Source of the DNA: JAIMBK01 sp040755975
GTDB taxonomy: Bacteria; Bacillota; Desulfotomaculia; Desulfotomaculales; Nap2-2B
Reading direction: 5' to 3'
DNA: 19,783 bases
Assembly: GCA_040755975.1 (NCBI GenBank)
Contig: JBFLZY010000053.1
Location: 1-19,783 of the forward strand
Shown here: piece after piece, positions 1-7,871 of the stretch
How positions within the stretch are numbered: position 1 is the stretch's first letter
Layout of the letters: each line of letters starts with the position of its first letter
Position numbers and translations under genes: made by a program
The notes under the pieces: model-generated
What the model was told of the DNA's origin: nothing
What the model saw: only the letters and a program-made list of their open reading frames with translations
Database searches by the model: none

Positions 1-288
<288 letters not shown>

Positions 289-472
289 AAAATGAAAAGT
301 TTGATCTTTGGAATTACAAAGGTACTTGACGAGTTTGGCGTTTGTCTTGCACTCTGTTTAGTTTTCAAGGAACCTCGCCTTAAACTTGCAGGCAGAAAGT
401 TATTTTATAATATTTTTATGCGCCGATCAAGATGTAATTCCTGGCATTTTCTTCTGCCTCCAAGTGAAGGCA
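289..472 (-). other. 16S rRNA leader (transcribed, non-coding)
   Basis: This stretch lies between the predicted rrn transcription start near 472 and the mature 16S 5' end. Read on the minus strand it contains GGTTCCTTGAAAACTAAACA (373-354), which resembles a conserved boxA-like/processing element in Firmicute rRNA leaders and spacers. Close to the 16S start it holds GATCAAAC (complement of 299-306), which can pair with the first bases of 16S. The open frame at 292-480 on the plus strand has no recognisable product and is treated as chance. Confidence 0.6.
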
Positions 473-478
473 ATTGTT

Positions 479-507
479 AATATAGCACAGGCCAAAAATG
501 CTGTCAA
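479..507 (-). promoter_or_regulatory. rrn operon sigma-A promoter
   Basis: On the minus strand TTGACA (507-502) is followed by a 17-base spacer and TATATT (484-479), which is 11 of 12 matches to the sigma-A consensus at ideal spacing. The sequence upstream (about 508-560) is very A+T-rich with A and T runs, as expected of an UP element at an rRNA promoter. Initiation would fall near 472, about 185 bases before the mature 16S. Confidence 0.85.
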
Positions 508-614
508 CACTAATTTTATTTTTTCTTCACCAAAAAACAGTTATTCTTAAAAAAAACTTTTTTACCCCTATTGACGAAGCTTCTTCCTGCTCAATTATAT
601 TAGCCATATAACCT

Positions 615-983
615 TCACAGGGTGAAAGTCGCCACCGCCCTGCTTAATTCTTTCGACATTTCGTTCAAGGTAACCGCCGAAGACGATACTTCCTCGCTTG
701 TCGCGCTCTGCTGTTCAATCGTGGCCGCGACTTGCCGGATGACCCCGTTTATCTGCTCTATGGAGCTCTGCACTTTTTCACTCAAACCGGCGAACAGATC
801 AATAACCTCTTCCAAAGCCCTGTTCGCCTCCCGGAACTTTCGCCGATTTCGCGTGCGCTCTTTTCCGTAGAGCCGACCACTCTGGCTGCTTCCTCCTCGA
901 CCGACCTGATTTACTTCCATTATCTCTCTCGCGGCCCTTGCGGAACCTTCGGCCAGCCGGCGGACCTCAGATCCCCTCACCAA
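615..983 (-). pseudogene. Methyl-accepting chemotaxis protein, C-terminal remnant with frameshifts
   Basis: The last part encodes a typical receptor signalling-domain tail (IEQINGVIRQVAATIEQQSA, then TSEEVSSSAVTLNEM) ending in a stop at 615-617. It begins with the receptor-like stretch EVRRLAEGSARAAREIME at about 968. Between these the reading frame encodes nonsense, but a neighbouring frame supplies the expected VEEEAARVVGSTEKSAREIG. This means a +1 change near 902 and a -1 change near 837, which cancel out. The sensor, membrane segments, HAMP domain and the first part of the signalling domain are missing, since homology stops abruptly near 970. An intact receptor is normally over 500 residues, so this is a dead fragment. 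Confidence 0.85.
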
Positions 984-1115
984 GTTAAAGTGAGCTTTAC
1001 CATATGTAAATTAATATGACCCAAAACAGAAAATTCCTTCTAAAGTTTTTCTTCTGCAGCTTTTTCCCGCTTGATTTCCCGCTTGACATTCCATGGAAAT
1101 CTGGTAACCTCTTAA
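984..1115. other. Gene-free stretch before the tetR promoter
   Basis: No supportable gene is seen here. It lies between the broken end of the receptor remnant and the TetR promoter, and probably marks the junction of the deletion that removed most of the receptor gene. Confidence 0.5.
1083..1110 (+). promoter_or_regulatory. Probable tetR promoter
   Basis: TTGACA (1083-1088), a 16-base spacer and TAACCT (1105-1110) preceded by TG (extended -10). The -35 is perfect; the -10 is weak. Initiation near 1117 would fall beside the operator-like motif at 1122-1132. Confidence 0.4.
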
Positions 1116-1121
1116 ATAACC

Positions 1122-1132
1122 GTTCAGTATGG
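1122..1132 (+). promoter_or_regulatory. Operator-like motif, copy 1 (upstream of tetR)
   Basis: GTTCAGTATGG at 1122-1132 is the exact reverse complement of CCATACTGAAC at 1768-1778, which lies between tetR and the transporter gene. Copies of one motif in front of a TetR gene and in front of its neighbour are what autoregulated TetR/efflux pairs show. This copy overlaps the ribosome binding site and the presumed transcription start. That it binds this TetR is inferred. Confidence 0.5.
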
Positions 1133-1235
1133 GAGGTGGGGATGTACGGAATCCCAACCAAAAGAAAACACTTTCGACCGGATCTGCCAGTCGGCCGTAA
1201 GGATCTTCAGCAACAAAGGGTACCATAAAACCACC

Positions 1236-1742
1236 ATGGACGATATCGCCGCCGAAGCGGGCCTGACGAAGGGGGCCATTTACTGGCACTTCAAGAACAA
1301 GCGGGAGCTTTTCAAGTTCCTGATCGAAAGCCGGTTCAAAGAACTGGATGAACTGATTTCTACCGCCCTTTCCGTAAAGGCTCCCCCGCCCTCGAAAATT
1401 CAAAACGTATTCTGTGTCTGCCTGGACTATTACGAAAAAAACAGGGATTTTTGCGCTTTAATAAAGGTTTTCCACTCGGAAGGAATCGTTCTCATCGATA
1501 AAGAGTTCGAAACCTGGCTCCGCAACATCTACGCCCGGTACCGCGAAATGCTCGCGGCAGTAATCAGGCAGGGGATGGCCGACGGATCCTTCGCCCCCGG
1601 CATCGACCCGGCGATGGCCGGCGCGGTGCTGATTGCGGCCTTTGACGGCCTGAGCTTCCAGTGGCTGGTGGACCCCGCAGCCTTTTCCTTAAGCGACGCC
1701 CTGCCGGTAATCCGCAGGATGGTTGAAAAAGGCTTTGCTTAA
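1236..1742 (+). CDS. TetR/AcrR-family transcriptional regulator (N-terminus frameshifted)
   Basis: A repressor-type regulator, probably controlling the RND transporter downstream. The uninterrupted frame from ATG 1236 gives 168 residues and contains the second half of the TetR DNA-binding domain (MDDIAAEAGLTKGAIYWHFKNK) plus a full helical ligand domain, but lacks helix 1. The missing part is present just upstream: the same frame read from about 1164 gives ENTFDRICQSAVRIFSNKGY. No start codon serves that frame before its stop at 1113. A well-placed ATG at 1142, behind GGGAGGTGGGG (1131-1141), is in another frame, and removing one A from the AAAA run at 1160-1163 would join the two into a normal TetR of about 199 residues. 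It is either a real frameshift, which would leave a protein without a complete DNA-binding domain, or a sequencing error in the A run. The ligand is unknown. Confidence 0.85.
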   Translation: MDDIAAEAGLTKGAIYWHFKNKRELFKFLIESRFKELDELISTALSVKAPPPSKIQNVFCVCLDYYEKNRDFCALIKVFHSEGIVLIDKEFETWLRNIYARYREMLAAVIRQGMADGSFAPGIDPAMAGAVLIAAFDGLSFQWLVDPAAFSLSDALPVIRRMVEKGFA

Positions 1743-1767
1743 TTTACGTGCAATTTTGTTGCTTTTT

Positions 1768-1785
1768 CCATACTGAACAGTCAGT
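1768..1785 (+). promoter_or_regulatory. Operator-like motif, copy 2 (tetR-RND intergenic)
   Basis: CCATACTGAAC (1768-1778) repeats, inverted, the motif upstream of tetR. Here it also forms a small palindrome, ACTGA-ACAG-TCAGT (1772-1785). It sits about 70 bases before the transporter start, where a repressor could block transcription of that gene. No clear separate sigma-A promoter was found in this gap. Confidence 0.5.
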
Positions 1786-1853
1786 TAGGCTGCCGGCCTG
1801 GAGAGGGCAGAGCAGCCCGTCAAGGGCAAACCTGGCCAAAAAAACAAGCGGGG

Positions 1854-4800
1854 GTGCGAGTTTTGAAAATCACGGAGCTGGCTATTAAAAGGCCCGCCGC
1901 CATGACCATGGTAATCATGTTCTTCATCGTTTTGGGCCTGCAGGGCTACCAGCGCCTGACGGCCGACCTCTTTCCAAAAACAAACATTCCCTTCGTAACA
2001 ATCGTCACCACCTACCAGGGCGCGGGCGCGAAGGAAATCGAGAGCCAGGTGGTGGAGCCGATCGAAGAAGCGGTTTCTTCCGTGGCCGGCTTAAAGCGCA
2101 CGACCTCCATAGCTTACGAGGGAAGGGCCGTCAGCATCCTGGAGTTCGCCATGGACGTCGATTCCGACATTGCCGCCATAGACGTCCAGAAGGCCGTCGA
2201 CGCGATCATGTACAGGCTGCCCAAAGACGCCGACAGGCCCGTCATCCAGAAGTACAACATCAACGCCCAGCCGGTGATGATCCTGGTCCTTACGGGAAAC
2301 AGATCCCCTTCAGCCCTCTACAGGATAGCCAAAGACAAGATAAAGCAGCAGCTGGAGGCCGTCCCCGGCGTGGGCAAGGTGACCCTCGTGGGCGGACAGG
2401 ACCGCGAGATCGATGTCCAGGTGGACCGCGCCAAACTGGAAGGGTACGGCCTTTCCATTAACCAGGTGATCAACCGCCTGCAGCTCGAAAATATCAACAT
2501 GCCGGCAGGAAGCTTGAAGCAGCCCGCCACCGAATTTACGGTGCGCCTCCTGGGGGAGTTTAAAAACCTGCAGGACCTGGCGGAAACGCTCATCCCTTTC
2601 CCCGGAGGGTCCGTGGCCCTAAAGGATATTGCCAGGATCAAAGACACTTTCGCCGAAGCGGAGCAGTACGCCCGGCTCGACGGCCGCCAGGCCGTGGGGA
2701 TAATCATCCAGAAACAAAACGAGGCGAGTATCATCAAAACGTCCGAAGGGGTATTGAACCAGGTCGGGCAGATAAAAAGGCAGCTTCCCCGGGACGTTGA
2801 CCTGGTCGTCTTCCAGAACAACGCCGAATTCATCCAAAACGCCCTGGCCGGCACCAGACTCAGCCTCCTCGAAGGAGTTCTCATGACCGGCCTGGTGCTG
2901 ATGTTCTTCCTGCGGGAATGGCGCTCCGTCTTTATCGTCATGCTGGCCATCCCCACTTCCATTATCTCCACTTTCATGATGATGCATTTCGCCGGCTTCA
3001 GTTTCAACCTGCTTTCCCTGATGGCGCTCACCCTCTGCGTGGGAATCCTGGTGGACGACTCAATCGTAATCCTGGAGAACATCCACAGACACCGCCGGAT
3101 GGGAAAAGATTCCGAAAAAGCGGCCATCGACGGCCGCCTCGAAATCGGCATGGCCGCGGTGGCCATAACGATGCAGGACGTTGTGGTGTTCGTGCCCATC
3201 GCCTTCATGACCGGCATGGTGGGCCAGTTTTTCCGCGAGTTCGGCCTGACCGTGGTCTTCGCCACCCTTTTTTCGCTTTTCGTATCTTTCACCTTGACGC
3301 CGATGCTTTCCGCCCTCCTCCACAAAGGAAACGGCGGCCCCGCCGCCGGTGCGGGGGACGAATGCCGCGGCGCTGCCGGAGTATTGAACAAAATTTTCAA
3401 ACGCTGGTCACGGATCACGGAGCGTACCGGGGAAGGATACAAAAGCCTCCTCCTCTGGTCCCTGGACAACCGGTTCAAGGTCGTCTCTCTCGTCGGAGCG
3501 GCGGTTGCCGTTTCCGTCGCCCTGATTCCTCTTGGGGCGATAGGGTCGGAATTCATCCCCAACCCCGACCAGGCAAGGTTCACCGTCAACCTCGAGCTTC
3601 CTCCGGGAACGCCTCTTCAGAAAACCGACGAGCTGGTTAAACAATTCGAAAAGAGGATTAAAAACGTCCCCGAGGTCAGGCACTGCCTCGCCATGCCCGG
3701 CAGGAGCAGCGACCTTTTCACGAGGGGAGCCAACCACGCCCAGATTGAAGTTCTGCTCAGCCCCAAAAACGAGCGGAAAAGGACAGTCTGGCAGGTGGCC
3801 GACGAGGTCAGGGGGTGGCAGGGGGACTTTCCCGGCCTGAAAATGACTGTTTTTGTGGCCGGAATTGTGGGCACGCAGGAGGAGGGTCCCCCCGTCCAGC
3901 TCGAAATCGTCGGCCCCGACGAAACCAGGCTGGCCGGGCTGGCGGCAAAGGTCCAGAAGATCGTGGAAAGCACCCCCGGGACCGTGGACGTCAAGTCTTC
4001 CTGGAAGGCAGCCGGCCAGCCGGAAGTCCAGGTGGCCGTGGACAGGCTGCGCGCCTCTTCCTACGGCCTTTCGGCGGCGGAAATAGCCCAGGCCATGCGG
4101 GCCGGCGTGGCGGGCATCGTGGCCGCCCGCTACCGCGAAGAGGGAAAGGAGTACGACATCAGGGTGCGCCTGGACCGGGTCAACCTCGCCAGCACGGCCG
4201 ACGTGGGGGAAATCAAAATCGCAAATGCAGCCGGCATCCTGGTGCCTTTGCGGGAAGTGTCTTTGATCTCCACCGGCGACGGCCCGACCACCATCAGCCA
4301 CTTAAACCGCCAAAAACTGATCGTCGTTTACGCAAACGTGAAGGACCGGCCGCTCGGCGACGTTACCGGGGAGATCCAGAAAGCCCTTGCGCGGATTGAC
4401 CTTCCCGAGGGTTACCGGGTGCAGTTTTACGGCGCGCAGAAAGACATGCGGGAATCTTTCACCGATCTGATCAAAGCGCTCGTTCTGGCGGCAGTTCTGG
4501 TTTACATGGTCCTGGTGATCCTGTACGAGTCCTTCCTGACGCCTTTCGTCAGGATGCTGTCCCTGCCCTGCGGGGCCATCGGCGCCCTTTGGGCGCTGTA
4601 TTTGACGGGGAGCACCTTCAACATGATCTCCCTGATCGGCTTGGTCATGCTCGACGGGCTGGCCGCCAAAAACGGGACCCTGCTCATCGACTACACCAAC
4701 ACCCTGCTGAAAAGGGGGCTTCCCCTGCGGAAGGCGCTGGTGGAAGCGGGGACCACCCGCCTGCGGCCGATCGTGATGACGGCCTCCACCATGGTCGGCG

Positions 4801-5012
4801 GCATGCTCCCCACCGCGCTCGCCCTGGCGGAAGGAAGCGAAATCCGGAAAACCATGGCCATAGCGATCATCGGCGGCCTGGTCACAACCACGCTGCTTAC
4901 CCCGGTTTTAATCCCGGTGGCCTACACTCTTTTAGACGACCTCAAAGGCTGGCTGAAAAAAAGATGGCAGGAGAGAAAGGGCCGTGCCCCGGGGAAAAAT
5001 CCGGCACCATAA
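1854..5012 (+). CDS. RND-superfamily efflux transporter (AcrB/HAE1-like)
   Basis: A proton-driven inner-membrane efflux pump of the AcrB/MexB type, 1052 residues, the normal length. TM1 follows the N-terminal KRPAAMTMVIMFFIVLGLQG. The TM4 proton-relay motif GILVDDSIVILENI places the paired aspartates at D401 and D402, and the partner lysine lies in GLAAKNG (K939). Two large periplasmic-type loops separate the membrane halves. The GTG at 1854 opens the longest frame, but a TTG at 1863 is six bases behind GGGGGTG and gives the family-typical MKITELAIKRP, so it may be the true start. The gene follows a TetR gene with a shared operator-like motif. No membrane-fusion protein or TolC-like gene is beside it, which is odd because such pumps usually need an adaptor. 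The substrate cannot be predicted. Confidence 0.93.
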   Translation: MRVLKITELAIKRPAAMTMVIMFFIVLGLQGYQRLTADLFPKTNIPFVTIVTTYQGAGAKEIESQVVEPIEEAVSSVAGLKRTTSIAYEGRAVSILEFAMDVDSDIAAIDVQKAVDAIMYRLPKDADRPVIQKYNINAQPVMILVLTGNRSPSALYRIAKDKIKQQLEAVPGVGKVTLVGGQDREIDVQVDRAKLEGYGLSINQVINRLQLENINMPAGSLKQPATEFTVRLLGEFKNLQDLAETLIPFPGGSVALKDIARIKDTFAEAEQYARLDGRQAVGIIIQKQNEASIIKTSEGVLNQVGQIKRQLPRDVDLVVFQNNAEFIQNALAGTRLSLLEGVLMTGLVLMFFLREWRSVFIVMLAIPTSIISTFMMMHFAGFSFNLLSLMALTLCVGILVDDSIVILENIHRHRRMGKDSEKAAIDGRLEIGMAAVAITMQDVVVFVPIAFMTGMVGQFFREFGLTVVFATLFSLFVSFTLTPMLSALLHKGNGGPAAGAGDECRGAAGVLNKIFKRWSRITERTGEGYKSLLLWSLDNRFKVVSLVGAAVAVSVALIPLGAIGSEFIPNPDQARFTVNLELPPGTPLQKTDELVKQFEKRIKNVPEVRHCLAMPGRSSDLFTRGANHAQIEVLLSPKNERKRTVWQVADEVRGWQGDFPGLKMTVFVAGIVGTQEEGPPVQLEIVGPDETRLAGLAAKVQKIVESTPGTVDVKSSWKAAGQPEVQVAVDRLRASSYGLSAAEIAQAMRAGVAGIVAARYREEGKEYDIRVRLDRVNLASTADVGEIKIANAAGILVPLREVSLISTGDGPTTISHLNRQKLIVVYANVKDRPLGDVTGEIQKALARIDLPEGYRVQFYGAQKDMRESFTDLIKALVLAAVLVYMVLVILYESFLTPFVRMLSLPCGAIGALWALYLTGSTFNMISLIGLVMLDGLAAKNGTLLIDYTNTLLKRGLPLRKALVEAGTTRLRPIVMTASTMVGGMLPTALALAEGSEIRKTMAIAIIGGLVTTTLLTPVLIPVAYTLLDDLKGWLKKRWQERKGRAPGKNPAP

Positions 5013-5292
5013 AGAAATCCGGATGTAAGGGAAATAAATTATAAATATTCGATAAAACCACAGGCTGAGGCTGAGATGATCTGTCGCCCAGTCCCGCTTA
5101 TCCTCCAGGCCACCGCTGCCGCCCGGCACTCACCGTACCTGACCAACGCCTTTGCCCGTTCGAATAAAGGCAGCACCAATAGTGATCCAGACCTGGTGAG
5201 TGCCGGGCGCGGTGCCGTCGGTGCGGAAGCCGTAAAGTGAGCCGGGGCAGGGCCATCCCTACCGTTCTGGACTGAACATTCACGTCTGGACT
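5013..5292. other. Intergenic region between convergent RND and yunB genes
   Basis: No supportable gene is seen. Short open frames here (for example 5039-5296 on the minus strand) run through a palindromic repeat and look like no known protein. Besides the palindrome, TCTGGACT occurs twice (5266-5273 and 5285-5292). No plain terminator with a T-run was recognised, although the palindrome could act in both directions. Confidence 0.6.
5121..5208. repeat. Palindromic element sharing arms with the 16S V1 hairpin
   Basis: GCCCGGCACTCACC (5121-5134) is the exact inverse of 5195-5208. Inside it, GCCTTT (near 5149) pairs with AAAGGC (near 5166), giving an outer stem, internal loops and an inner stem. 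The core CCGGCACTCA is identical to the end of the 16S V1 insertion, and nearby bases (CCGCT before, TACC after) are also loosely alike. It may be a small non-coding repeat, a bidirectional terminator, or a relic of V1-type sequence. Confidence 0.7.
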
Positions 5293-6066
5293 TCACTTTT
5301 GTGCATCACCCGGAAAAAGACCCCCGGGGATGCTGACGAAAGTTGCCGGCACTTCCCCCACGATTATGCTTTCGGCCAGCGGAACCTGCGTGGCTACCGC
5401 CGCAACAGCGCTCATGGTGGGGATCACAATCTTTACTTCCGTATCAAAGTCCAGCCAGATGCGGTGGCGCGTCTGGTTAATGCCGGCAGGCTCAAAATTG
5501 TCCCTTACGTAAACCCGCACCGTGCCTACAGGCAGAACGGCGACCTTTATCCGCGGGCCCCGGCTGGCCAGCAGCTGCGTTCTGGTGAGAACCCCCAGGG
5601 GGAGGGAAACGTTGTGGCTTTCCAGCTGCCGCAGGTTCTGCTGGGCAGAGAGGGCAATCTCCGCCGCCATCCTGGTTACTTTTGCCGTATTGGCCTGCAG
5701 GAAAACCACCCGCCCCCGGTCGTCCTTATGCACCTGAACAAAATCCTGGTACTGGAAGTTCCTGTTCAACACCTGGTCCTGGACGGACCGGTAGATTATT
5801 TCCGTGGCGAGTTGAACCACTTTCACCTCGGCGATCTTCAGCAGGGTTGCCCCGAAGACGCGGTCGATCCAGATCAATCCTACCCCCAGGAAAAAAAGAA
5901 GCAACAAGAGGAAAGAGAAAGAAAAGAAAGCAAAAGGCCGCCGCCTGCGGTACAACACCTCCACCTCGCTTTGCCGGGGTATCCAGGACTGCGGACTGCA
6001 GCAGCGACCGGTTCCGTAACTTTTTAAGGGCGGCGCCGTACCCCGGCCCGGGCCGGGCGGCTTCAC
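5293..6066 (-). CDS. yunB: Sporulation protein YunB
   Basis: A membrane-anchored protein of the YunB family, which in Bacillus is made in the mother cell and is needed for proper spore formation; its molecular role is not known. A basic stretch (YRRRRP) and a single membrane segment (about residues 44-67) are followed by an extracytoplasmic domain with family-typical motifs: ATEIIYRSVQDQVL, a region ending VTRMAAEIALSAQQNL, the LPLGVLTRTQLLASRGPRIKV block and VPLAESIIVGEVPATFVSI near the end. The start is uncertain. GTG 6066 gives 257 residues with a Pro/Gly-rich extension of about 35 residues that is unusual for the family, and downstream GTG/TTG codons just before YRRRRP would give a more typical length. 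Its presence implies an endospore-forming host. Confidence 0.88.
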   Translation of the reverse strand: MKPPGPGRGTAPPLKSYGTGRCCSPQSWIPRQSEVEVLYRRRRPFAFFSFSFLLLLLFFLGVGLIWIDRVFGATLLKIAEVKVVQLATEIIYRSVQDQVLNRNFQYQDFVQVHKDDRGRVVFLQANTAKVTRMAAEIALSAQQNLRQLESHNVSLPLGVLTRTQLLASRGPRIKVAVLPVGTVRVYVRDNFEPAGINQTRHRIWLDFDTEVKIVIPTMSAVAAVATQVPLAESIIVGEVPATFVSIPGGLFPGDAQK

Positions 6067-6317
6067 TGAACCAGATACCCTTTTATAACCATTCTATTAA
6101 ACGGGCAGAAAAAAAGAAAAAGTATTTAGTAACATAAATAGCAATAAATGGTTATCCGGGTGCGGTGAAAACGTTTCCCTTCGTGCGGTGCCGTTCTATA
6201 TGGGAAGGCAACCGCTGAAAACCGGTGTCGAACAGGTTTTCCAAAGAACCGCCCGGGTTTTCCCCTTGTCCGACTTCCGACCTCCAACGACCTACTTCCG
6301 ACGTTTCTAAGCCGCCT
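6067..6317. other. Gene-free region between tyrS and yunB with short direct repeats
   Basis: No gene seen. It contains small direct repeats: ACTTCCGAC at 6273-6281 and 6294-6302, GGTTTTCC at 6235-6242 and 6256-6263, and GTGCGGTG twice near 6160-6191. These are of the low-complexity intergenic kind. No convincing promoter for yunB was identified; sigma-E type boxes were looked for but not clearly found. Confidence 0.4.
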
Positions 6318-7544
6318 TCAAACCACCTTTAAACGCACAAAACGGCGCTTGCCCGATCTGATCACCATCCCGTCGACGGGAACCAGATTATACCCCGGAT
6401 CGCTGATTCTCACTCCGTCTACCTTCACGGCCCCCTGCTGGATGAGGCGGCGCCCTTCACTGGTGCTGCCCGCCAGGCCGGCGAGCAGCATCAACCTGGG
6501 CAGCCAGATGGACCCATTTTCGAGATCTTCTTCCCCCAAGGCAAATTCCTCCATTTCGCCGGGCAGTTCTTTCTGCTGAAAAATCCGGACGAATTCCTTC
6601 TGGGCCTTCTCGGCCGCCTCCGTTCCGTGGTAAAAGCCCACAATCTCACGGGCCAGGCGCATTTTAACGTCCCGCGGGTGGAGCCTGCCTTCGCTCAACC
6701 CGGCGGATATTTCCCTCAGTTCCGCTAAGGAAACGGGGGTAACCAGTTCGAAGTAGCGCAACATCAATTCGTCCGGGATGGACATGGTTTTTCCGTACAT
6801 TTCGCCGGGGGGCTCGTCGATGCCGATATAGTTGCCGAGGCTCTTGCTCATCTTCTGAACCCCGTCGAGCCCTTCCAGAATGGGCATAGTGATTGCGACC
6901 TGGGGCTCCTGGCCGTACTCCTTCTGCAGAACCCGGCCTACCAGGAGGTTGAACTTCTGGTCCGTCCCCCCGAGTTCCACGTCCGCCTCCAGCGCCACCG
7001 AATCGTAACCCTGCATCAGGGGGTAAAAGAACTCGTGAATACTGATCGGCAGGCCCTCGTGAAACCGCCTGGAAAAGTCCTCCCTCTCCAGCATCCGGGC
7101 CACCGTATATTTTGCCGCCAGCGTAATTACGTCGGCGAAAGTCAGAGGCGCCAGCCATTGGCTGTTAAAAACCAGCTTTGTTCTGGCGGGATCGAGTATT
7201 TTATAGATCTGGCGCTCGTACGTGCGGGCGTTGGCCCGGATCTCCTCCTCGCTCAACTGCGGGCGGGTTTCGGTTCTTCCAGTAGGGTCGCCAATTCGCG
7301 CCGTGAAGTCTCCTAAAATAATAATCACTTCGTGACCCAGTTCCTGAAACTGGCGCATCTTCTGCAAAACCACCGTGTGCCCCAGGTGAATGTCCGGAGC
7401 AGTGGGATCTAAGCCCAGTTTTATCCGTAAAGGCCTGCCGGCGGCAAGCGCCCTTTTTATTTTCTGCACCATTTCATCTTCAGGAATAATTTCCACCGTA
7501 CCTCTTTTAATTATTTCCATTTGCCTTTCAACATCCTTGAGCAT
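6318..7544 (-). CDS. tyrS: Tyrosyl-tRNA synthetase
   Basis: Charges tRNA-Tyr with tyrosine in the cytoplasm. The protein has 408 residues, the usual length for the TyrZ-like bacterial type. The class I HIGH motif is HLGH (residues 53-56, in GLDPTAPDIHLGHTVVL) and the KMSKS loop is complete (residues 231-235). The tyrosine-binding region (about 170-195, FYPLMQGYDSVALEADVELG) is intact. The last 60 or so residues form an S4-type RNA-binding domain (GRRLIQQGAVKVDGVRISDP). ATG 7544 is preceded by AAAGGAG at good distance. Its own promoter lies close upstream, leaving a leader of only about 28 bases, so there is no room for a T-box riboswitch, which many Firmicute synthetase genes have. Confidence 0.97.
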   Translation of the reverse strand: MLKDVERQMEIIKRGTVEIIPEDEMVQKIKRALAAGRPLRIKLGLDPTAPDIHLGHTVVLQKMRQFQELGHEVIIILGDFTARIGDPTGRTETRPQLSEEEIRANARTYERQIYKILDPARTKLVFNSQWLAPLTFADVITLAAKYTVARMLEREDFSRRFHEGLPISIHEFFYPLMQGYDSVALEADVELGGTDQKFNLLVGRVLQKEYGQEPQVAITMPILEGLDGVQKMSKSLGNYIGIDEPPGEMYGKTMSIPDELMLRYFELVTPVSLAELREISAGLSEGRLHPRDVKMRLAREIVGFYHGTEAAEKAQKEFVRIFQQKELPGEMEEFALGEEDLENGSIWLPRLMLLAGLAGSTSEGRRLIQQGAVKVDGVRISDPGYNLVPVDGMVIRSGKRRFVRLKVV

Positions 7545-7578
7545 AGCCGTTCTCCTTTCCTACTTTATAACGACTAAG

Positions 7579-7608
7579 ATTATACCAAACAATTTCTTTT
7601 ATTGACAA
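7579..7608 (-). promoter_or_regulatory. tyrS promoter (sigma-A, extended -10)
   Basis: Minus strand: TTGTCA (7608-7603), an 18-base spacer and TATAAT (7584-7579) with an upstream TGG that makes an extended -10. Initiation would be near 7572, just ahead of the AAAGGAG ribosome binding site at 7558-7552. Confidence 0.75.
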
Positions 7609-7622
7609 GAGATTAAAAAATA

Positions 7623-7703
7623 GGGCACAAAGGAAAACAGGAATAAAGGCACAAAGTACACAGGCACAAAGGCACAAAGTACACAGGCACAAAGGCACAA
7701 AGG
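7623..7703 (+). repeat. GGCACAAA-type tandem repeats
   Basis: The octamer GGCACAAA or close variants recur many times. Two perfect 23-base units (7648-7670 and 7671-7693) each read GGCACAAAG, then TACACA, then GGCACAAA. There are no unique spacers, so this is not a CRISPR array. Confidence 0.85.
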
Positions 7704-7773
7704 AAAAATACTTACTATCGTTTCTAAAGACACTATCCGATGCAGAATAACCTTCTCCTTTATAATTATCTCC

Positions 7774-7831
7774 TTGCGCCTCTGTCCCTCTGTGCCTCCT
7801 GTGCCTTTGTGCCTCTGTGCCTCCGTCCCTT
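7774..7831 (-). repeat. Inverted counterpart of the GGCACAAA repeats
   Basis: CTGTGCCT and CTTTGTGCC variants form a second array in reverse orientation. TGTGCCTTTGTGCCT (7800-7814) is the exact complement of 7662-7676 and of 7685-7699, so the two arrays could pair as a long stem around a loop of roughly 100 bases. The array lies just ahead of the penicillin-binding protein promoter. Confidence 0.75.
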
Positions 7832-7871
7832 TATTTTCAAAAATAAACCCTCAAACTTTCTCTAAAAATGT

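Noticed and set aside
292..480. 62-codon plus-strand ORF over the rRNA leader
   Set aside because: It overlaps the transcribed leader and the rrn -10 box on the other strand, and the product is unrecognisable.
1011..1403. Minus-strand 130-codon frame across the tetR start
   Set aside because: Opposite to the clear TetR coding sequence and without family resemblance.
2318..3589. Long minus-strand open frame (423 codons) opposite the RND gene
   Set aside because: It is a shadow of the high-G+C RND coding frame; its product is Arg/Ser/Thr-rich with no family features.
3408..4301. Second long minus-strand frame opposite the RND gene
   Set aside because: Same reason: low-complexity Gly/Asp/His-rich translation, no ribosome site and no recognisable domain.
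5039..5296. Small minus-strand genes in the RND-yunB gap
   Set aside because: Both open frames run through the palindromic repeat, and no ribosome site or known protein is seen.
7545..7608. T-box riboswitch ahead of tyrS
   Set aside because: The promoter lies only about 28 bases from the start codon; there is no room for a T-box and no terminator hairpin.
7648..7693. Possible CRISPR array
   Set aside because: Units are directly abutting with no unique spacers and are built from an octamer; there are no cas genes in the window.
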